Assembly: GCA_050014895.1 (NCBI GenBank)
Contig: JBEKCL010000045.1
Span: 1-18,451, forward strand
DNA: 18,451 nucleotides
Origin: JAFGLP01 sp050014895
Lineage (GTDB): Bacteria > Chloroflexota > Dehalococcoidia > GIF9 > UBA5629
Direction: 5' to 3'
Position numbers and translations under genes: made by a program. Under the pieces are notes generated by a model. That model did not search any database, had not been told where the DNA came from, and saw only the letters and a program-made list of their open reading frames with translations. How positions within the stretch are numbered: position 1 is the first letter of the stretch; each line of letters starts with the position of its first letter. Positions 14,767-18,451 of this stretch are shown here, in pieces.

Positions 14767-15396
14767 ATGAGCAGCGACGATCCCGCGGGACCCCATAAAA
14801 CTGACGGGGTAAAAACGTCGGCAGGCATGCCGGCTACCAATTCGGAAGAAAACGGCGGTAAAAGAAAACTCGATATTGAAATACGGGAGATGGAGGTGGA
14901 TGATATCCCGGCGGTATTTCACCTGGGTGAACGCGTATTTACAGCCGAAAAAACTCCCACCCTCTATCGTACCTGGGATGAATTTGAAGTTGTCTCCATG
15001 TTCACTTCCGACCAGGAATATTGTCTGGTGGCTGAGCTTGAGGGGAAGATAATCGGGTTTATTCTGGGCAACGTCATAGCCAAACGAAAGTCTGCCTGGA
15101 AATATGGTTATCTGGTATGGCTGGTGGTATCACCGGAGTACCAGAGGCTGGGCGTTGCCAGCAAGCTTTTTAACAGGTTTGCTGATAAAATGATCGAGGA
15201 TGGGGTGCGGATGTTCATTGTCGATACGGAAGCGGACAACCTCGAGGCCCTGCATTTCTTCCGGGACAAGGGCTTTAACAGCCCCCAGCAGCATATTTAT
15301 ATGACGTATAATCCAGCTACTCAGGAACAGCAGAAGGATAAGAAGCGAAGCTCAAGGGTCAAGAAAAATGGGAACGAGCACAAGCACAGCGGCTGA
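14767..15396 (+). CDS. GNAT-family N-acetyltransferase
   Basis: The 209-residue protein has a disordered N-terminus of about 35 residues, then a GNAT fold. IREMEVDDIPAVFHLGERVF is the first strand and helix, followed by EYCLVAELEGKIIGFILGN. Acetyl-CoA-binding motif A is VSPEYQRLGVASKLF (121-135), and NLEALHFFRDKGF is the classic C-terminal helix and strand. The C-terminal tail is basic (KDKKRSS, RVKK). It transfers an acetyl group from acetyl-CoA to an amine; the resemblance to RimI-like members is general and the substrate is unknown. GGAGG is well placed before the ATG. The gene overlaps the next one by 29 bases, so acetyltransferase and M20 hydrolase are translationally coupled, which suggests linked substrates. 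Confidence 0.9.
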   Translation: MSSDDPAGPHKTDGVKTSAGMPATNSEENGGKRKLDIEIREMEVDDIPAVFHLGERVFTAEKTPTLYRTWDEFEVVSMFTSDQEYCLVAELEGKIIGFILGNVIAKRKSAWKYGYLVWLVVSPEYQRLGVASKLFNRFADKMIEDGVRMFIVDTEADNLEALHFFRDKGFNSPQQHIYMTYNPATQEQQKDKKRSSRVKKNGNEHKHSG

Positions 15397-16480
15397 AATC
15401 CAACCTGAGAGGCTAAAAAAGCTTCTTAAGGACATGGTTGATATCTATAGTCCTTCCGGAAAGGAGGAGGAAATACTCCAGTTCACGGAAGATTACCTCA
15501 AGGCAGCCGGGCTTAACGTTAAAAAACAGTCGGTGGACGAGAACCGCTACAACATCGTCGTACTGCCTCCCAAGACGGATGAAGTTGACGTTTGTTTTGT
15601 GGGTCACCTGGACACAGTGACGGCGCATGATCTGGATGATTTCGGCTTTTACGAAGAGGAAGACAAGGCTTTCGGCCTGGGCAGTTCTGATATGAAGGCC
15701 GGTTGTGCGGCCATGATAGAAGCTTTTGCTGTGTTGGCCGAGAAAAAGGGCAAGTTTCCCTCTGTCGGGATGGCCCTGGTCGTAGGAGAGGAGGAGGAGA
15801 GCGATGGCGCCAAGACCCTGGTCAGGGAATACCGTTTCCCCTGGGCAGTGGTTGCCGAACCGACCAATATGATTCCCTGCCTCGGGCATTACGGATATCT
15901 GGAAGTTTTATTGAGGACACGCGGCAAGAAAGCGCATTCATCCATGCCGGAGCTTGGACAGAATGCCATTGAGAATATGCTTAAGCTACTTTTGCAGGTC
16001 ACTGGCTACGCAACTTCGGGTCCCAACGGCCTGGTCTATAATATCCGTCAGCTATCCGGCTTCCCAGGCGGTTTTGTTGTCCCTGATACCTGCGAAGCCT
16101 GGCTGGATCTTCACCTGCCACCCGATTCCCGTATGGATGTATTAAAAGCCGAGCTTGAGCACCTGGTGGAGGCTGCCTCCAAAGAGATTACCGGTGAAAC
16201 ATACATCCGCTTCGAAAATACACAATCCGGCTACCGCATATCGCAGGAGAGGCCGCTGGTGCGAAAGTTGCGGGAGGTATGTAAGAGTATGAAGCTGCCC
16301 TGGGAAACGCAGGATTTCCGCAGCCATTCCGATGGCAACGTGTTATGGGGTGCGGGTGTAGACCCCATCATCTTCGGTCCCGGGCGGCTTGAGACGGCCC
16401 ATACGCCGGAAGAGTCGGTTATTTTCAACCAGGTAGTCCAGGCTGCCCAGCTTTACCTCAACTTTGCCCTGGCCCTCTGA
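15368..16480 (+). CDS. M20-family metallopeptidase/deacylase (ArgE/DapE/LysK-like)
   Basis: The 370-residue zinc hydrolase has all M20 residues in place. These are His80 and Asp82 in GHLDTV, bridging Asp108 in GLGSSDMKAG, catalytic and metal Glu141/Glu142 in GEEEES, Glu164 in AEPTN and His345 in AHTPEE. The dimerisation domain carries the usual His190 in KKAHSSMPELGQNAIENM. Relatives remove N-acyl groups from amino acids (ArgE, LysK) or cleave N-succinyl-DAP or short peptides. ATG 15368 is preceded by AGGG at eight bases and lies inside the end of the acetyltransferase gene. No arginine or lysine biosynthesis gene is near, so the substrate is open. A cycle of N-acetylation and deacetylation with the overlapping acetyltransferase is one possibility. 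Confidence 0.92.
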   Translation: MGTSTSTAAEIQPERLKKLLKDMVDIYSPSGKEEEILQFTEDYLKAAGLNVKKQSVDENRYNIVVLPPKTDEVDVCFVGHLDTVTAHDLDDFGFYEEEDKAFGLGSSDMKAGCAAMIEAFAVLAEKKGKFPSVGMALVVGEEEESDGAKTLVREYRFPWAVVAEPTNMIPCLGHYGYLEVLLRTRGKKAHSSMPELGQNAIENMLKLLLQVTGYATSGPNGLVYNIRQLSGFPGGFVVPDTCEAWLDLHLPPDSRMDVLKAELEHLVEAASKEITGETYIRFENTQSGYRISQERPLVRKLREVCKSMKLPWETQDFRSHSDGNVLWGAGVDPIIFGPGRLETAHTPEESVIFNQVVQAAQLYLNFALAL

Positions 16481-16521
16481 CCGCAAAGTGTGATAAAAGT
16501 CATTACGCGCGGTGGGTATCG

Positions 16522-16548
16522 CTGATAATATTTGTAAAAAATTGTCAG
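16522..16548 (+). promoter_or_regulatory. Imperfect palindrome, possible operator of the rubrerythrin gene
   Basis: A 27-bp dyad centred at 16535 has 10 of 13 arm positions complementary. The outer arms are CTGATAAT and ATTGTCAG. It overlaps a possible promoter (TTACGC 16503, 17 bp, TAATAT 16526). TGATAAT resembles a Fur/PerR half-site, but the spacing differs from the standard 7-1-7 box. Confidence 0.35.
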
Positions 16549-16568
16549 TGAGAAGGAGGATAAGGATC

Positions 16569-17066
16569 ATGTCAAAATCGGAAGAGTATCTTAAGCAGGC
16601 ATTTGCCGGCGAATCACAGGCCAACCGCAGATACCTGGCATTTGCGGAGGCGGCGGACAAGGAAGGGTTTAAACAGGCGGCAAGGCTTTTCAGGGCAGCG
16701 GCAGAAGCGGAAACAATACACGCCATTAGTCACCTTAAAGCTCTGAAAGCTATCCACAGCACAAAGGAGAACCTGCAGGAAGCCATCGGCGGCGAGACGC
16801 ACGAGTACACAAAGATGTACCCCGAAATGATAGAGGGGGCCAAAGCCGAGGACAATAAGGATGCCCTGATGAGCTTCTACCGGGCCAATGAAGTGGAGAA
16901 GGTGCATGCGGATTTGTATAAAGGGCTGCTGGATGGTCTGGGAAAAGATAAAGAGGACTATCCCTACTACGTTTGCCCGGTGTGCGGTTACACGGTAGGA
17001 AGGGAAGCGCCGGACGCCTGCCCGGTCTGTGGCACCCAGAAGAAGTTCTTCAAGAAAGTGGAATAA
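16569..17066 (+). CDS. Rubrerythrin
   Basis: The start is the ATG at 16569, eight bases after AGGAGGA; the frame is open further upstream but lacks a ribosome site there. The 165-residue cytoplasmic protein has a ferritin-like four-helix diiron domain. The ligands fit the rubrerythrin pattern: Glu15 (GESQANRRYLAF), Glu48/His51 (ETIH), Glu76/Glu79 (ETHE) and Glu110/His113 (EKVH). A C-terminal rubredoxin-like domain has CPVCG twice (Cys136, 139, 151, 154) binding one Fe. Rubrerythrin reduces hydrogen peroxide to water with electrons from rubredoxin and NAD(P)H-linked reductases, an anaerobe's oxidative-stress defence. All ligands are present, and the length is slightly below the classical 191 residues. 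A palindrome upstream may serve peroxide- or iron-responsive control. A strong hairpin follows. Confidence 0.97.
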   Translation: MSKSEEYLKQAFAGESQANRRYLAFAEAADKEGFKQAARLFRAAAEAETIHAISHLKALKAIHSTKENLQEAIGGETHEYTKMYPEMIEGAKAEDNKDALMSFYRANEVEKVHADLYKGLLDGLGKDKEDYPYYVCPVCGYTVGREAPDACPVCGTQKKFFKKVE

Positions 17067-17072
17067 TAAGCT

Positions 17073-17102
17073 GGGGCTGTCGTAGCATATCGGGACAGCC
17101 CC
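17073..17102 (+). terminator. Strong hairpin after rubrerythrin
   Basis: GGGGCTGTC (17073-17081) and GACAGCCCC (17094-17102) form a perfect 9-bp GC-rich stem with a 12-base loop, seven bases after the stop codon. There is no T-run, so it may be a factor-dependent terminator or an mRNA-stabilising stem. The stretch 17103-17251 shows nothing else that I can identify. Confidence 0.5.
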
Positions 17103-17251
17103 TCGCATTATAAGAAGGGGGGACTCTTTCCAGGTAGCATTACTGTTTATGCAAGATTTATATCTCGTGCAACTGGGGCAGGATGCGAGTAGTGTATTAC
17201 TTAATGGATATGGTAGACCACTAGAAGCAATATGTTTTTAAGGGTAAAAGG

Positions 17252-18031
17252 CTAAATCGCAAATGGTGCATTTGATTTTAAATAACTTATAATTTCATTA
17301 CTCGATTTTTCATATTCAAGAAGATGATGACCCTCAACATCTAAAATAATATGCTTAATATTATTACTATTTAAACTTTTATTAAGAATATTACACATAT
17401 CTTTGCTTGGCCAATATTGATCTATTTCAGCAGAAAGTAATAGCAATTTTCCTTTATAATTTTCAATGTTTATTAAAGCTTTGGCATTTCTATTTAGTTC
17501 TATTGATTTTTCATAACAAGATGAATACTTCTTATTTTTTATATCCTGAAGTATTTTTTTATCATAACGGAATTTAACAAATGGTATTTGTTTATTTTTA
17601 AACTCCCAAGAGGATTTAGGGAATATAATACTTATGAAATTACCTGGGATTGACTGAAAGACATAACAACCTGGGACACAAGCAATAGTAATTGAAGGAT
17701 TAATATATTTTGAAATCAGTAACAATACTGCTTCGCCGCCTTTTGAACTACCAATTAAGACAATCTCATTATCAGTTAAATTAAGCTTCTCTTTAAAATA
17801 ATTGATTGCATTTATGAAATATTCTAGCGGTACTTTTTCTAGGTTTTTGGGTAGATGTTCTACTCCAAAATATGCTAAAACCAGTACATTATAATTTGAT
17901 TTTAAATAGTCAAATAAACTGCTTCCTATTGTTGGAATTCCGGCTATGCTACCACCAATAATTGTAATAAGAGGTTTACCCTTATTTCCATAGAAATCAC
18001 CATATAATTCTTTTGTTCGATAAGTTATCAT
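17252..18031 (-). CDS. Alpha/beta hydrolase, BAAT_C-like (acyl-CoA thioesterase/acyltransferase C-terminal type)
   Basis: I choose the ATG at 18031, eight bases after GGAGG; the in-frame TTGs lie on or before that ribosome site. The 259-residue protein has no signal peptide. Its nucleophile elbow is IGSSKGGEAVLLL (Ser96), the acid is in LLLSAEIDQYWPS (Asp204), and the base is in VEGHHLLEYE (His235 or His236). This order, with the Lys-Gly-Gly after Ser and the D-Q-x-W-P-S motif, is what I associate with the BAAT C-terminal fold of acyl-CoA thioester hydrolases. The usual N-terminal thioesterase domain is absent, as in many bacterial members. The gene is far richer in A and T than its neighbours, with many Lys, Asn and Ile codons ending in A/T, which suggests recent transfer. 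It is divergent from a MarR regulator whose probable operators bracket both promoters. Confidence 0.8.
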   Translation of the reverse strand: MITYRTKELYGDFYGNKGKPLITIIGGSIAGIPTIGSSLFDYLKSNYNVLVLAYFGVEHLPKNLEKVPLEYFINAINYFKEKLNLTDNEIVLIGSSKGGEAVLLLISKYINPSITIACVPGCYVFQSIPGNFISIIFPKSSWEFKNKQIPFVKFRYDKKILQDIKNKKYSSCYEKSIELNRNAKALINIENYKGKLLLLSAEIDQYWPSKDMCNILNKSLNSNNIKHIILDVEGHHLLEYEKSSNEIISYLKSNAPFAI

Positions 18032-18097
18032 ATTAACTGCCTCCAACAAAACGAAAATATTTTGTTTACCCCAATATTGTAAAGTAACTTAATAATA

Positions 18098-18125
18098 TTG
18101 ACATATTTTAGTATTATACTATATA
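18098..18125 (+). promoter_or_regulatory. Promoter of the marR-family gene
   Basis: A consensus TTGACA (18098-18103) is followed after 16 bp by TATATA (18120-18125). It is about 75 bases before the leader ORF start and sits between the two operator-like palindromes. Confidence 0.6.
18113..18118 (-). promoter_or_regulatory. -10 box of the hydrolase promoter
   Basis: A perfect TATAAT on the minus strand, overlapping the spacer of the divergent promoter and 81 bases before the hydrolase ATG. I see no good -35. The overlap implies that the two promoters compete and share control. Confidence 0.4.
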
Positions 18126-18201
18126 TTATTGTTAAGTTACTACAACAAATATCAATGTATTTTTTCGTTAACATTAATATAATTATGGAGGAGACACTAG
18201 C

Positions 18202-18228
18202 ATGGTGACTGCTATAGGAGTGTTATGA
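18202..18228 (+). CDS. Possible 8-codon leader peptide (MVTAIGVL) coupled to marR
   Basis: ATG 18202 follows a very strong GGAGGAG (18187-18193) by eight bases. It reads eight codons to a TGA whose bases overlap the marR start (ATGA, 18225-18228). The ribosome site for marR itself (AGGAG, 18216-18220) lies inside this leader. The arrangement suggests translational coupling or leader control. It could be chance, but the strong ribosome site otherwise has no nearby gene. Confidence 0.45.
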   Translation: MVTAIGVL

Positions 18229-18451
18229 ACGACGAACTTAAATATAAAGAAGTAATTGATAAGTTTGTTCGTATGATGAGCAAGTACGGGGAAATGGAAA
18301 GGAAACCGCGTGATTATGGCACGGGCGACCTCCTTTTCCCTTCGGAGATTCATACAATGGATGTGATCGGGGATAACCCTGGAATAAATATTACAGAGCT
18401 ATCGGAGAAGCTGGGTGTGAGCAAATCCGCAAGTTCACAGATAGTTAATAA
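18225..18451 (+). CDS. MarR-family transcriptional regulator, 5' part only
   Basis: The frame runs off the window after 75 codons. It starts with a helical dimerisation segment (MNDELKYKEVIDKFVRMMSK). It continues through FPSEIHTMDVIGDNPGINIT to ELSEKLGVSKSASSQIVN, which is the helix-turn-helix of MarR proteins with recognition helix KSASSQ. The DNA-binding wing and the last helices are outside the window. MarR regulators usually repress a divergent gene and themselves, released by a small phenolic or lipophilic ligand or by oxidation. Here the target is presumably the acyl-CoA-hydrolase-like gene, through the AAGTWACTT sites between them. Base composition is nearer to the chromosome than that of the hydrolase. 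The start is the ATG after AGGAG. Confidence 0.88.
   Translation, partial: MNDELKYKEVIDKFVRMMSKYGEMERKPRDYGTGDLLFPSEIHTMDVIGDNPGINITELSEKLGVSKSASSQIVN

Larger units (their letters stand above)
18082..18141. promoter_or_regulatory. Paired inverted operators bracketing the divergent promoters
   Basis: AGTAACTTAA (18083-18092) recurs as its exact reverse complement TTAAGTTACT (18132-18141). Each site is itself nearly palindromic (AAGT-A-ACTT and AAGT-T-ACTA). The left one lies above the -35 and the right one just below the -10 of marR. This is the layout of a MarR dimer pair that would shut off both divergent genes. The arms could also pair into a long stem. Confidence 0.6.

Noticed and set aside
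17103..17251. A tRNA or attachment site beside the AT-rich hydrolase
   Set aside because: No cloverleaf with a TTCGANNC-type arm, and no flanking direct repeats or integrase, can be seen.
1..18451. Insertion sequences, transposases, phage genes or known defence systems
   Set aside because: No transposase, integrase, nuclease-helicase or toxin-antitoxin pair could be recognised. The only transfer signal is the base composition of 17252-18031.

Overview
The window looks like a chromosomal segment of an anaerobic, apparently single-membrane bacterium. Chloroflexota of the Dehalococcoidia type is my best guess. The basis is a Re-citrate-synthase-like DRE-TIM protein, rubrerythrin, an RNase J fragment, many lipoproteins with efflux-adaptor folds but no outer-membrane partner in view, and surface proteins held by a C-terminal membrane helix. 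This placement is inference; no rRNA or other marker gene is present.

Layout. (a) 1 to about 235: the 3' part of an RNase J gene (+), which collides head-on with a truncated efflux adaptor gene (-). Both lack their 3' ends, so this is either a deletion junction or an assembly chimera. (b) About 221-5713, minus strand: response regulator, histidine kinase, then two consecutive lipoprotein adaptors of the HlyD/MacA type with very large insertions. (c) 5714-6593: a divergent regulatory region carrying 11-bp-phased repeats and a perfect hairpin, then a small Gln/Ser/Pro/Gly-rich lipoprotein (+). (d) 6594-6984: a gap with a possible 57-codon ORF and two inverted repeats. (e) 6985-8463: a soluble PAS-PAS-GGDEF diguanylate cyclase (+). 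(f) 8530-10800, minus strand: a CruF/DUF422-type carotenoid membrane protein and a homocitrate/isopropylmalate synthase family protein that best resembles Re-citrate synthase. (g) 10953-13559, minus strand: a six-repeat surface protein followed after 6 bp by a SAM methyltransferase. (h) 13856-17066, plus strand: a TPR lipoprotein, a GNAT acetyltransferase overlapping an M20 metallopeptidase, and rubrerythrin. (i) 17252-18451: a strongly AT-rich alpha/beta hydrolase (BAAT_C type) divergent from a MarR-family regulator that is cut by the window end.

How they may work together. The two-component system probably senses an envelope signal. Similar TTAAYA-N5-TTAACA-like repeats lie upstream of the regulator gene, the adaptor operon and the small lipoprotein, which suggests one small regulon. 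At the right end, two AAGTWACTT palindromes bracket the divergent promoters of hydrolase and marR, a layout typical of MarR autoregulation. marR is also preceded by an 8-codon leader ORF whose stop overlaps its start. The remaining genes (central carbon metabolism, oxidative defence, second messenger, surface protein) look like ordinary chromosomal neighbours.
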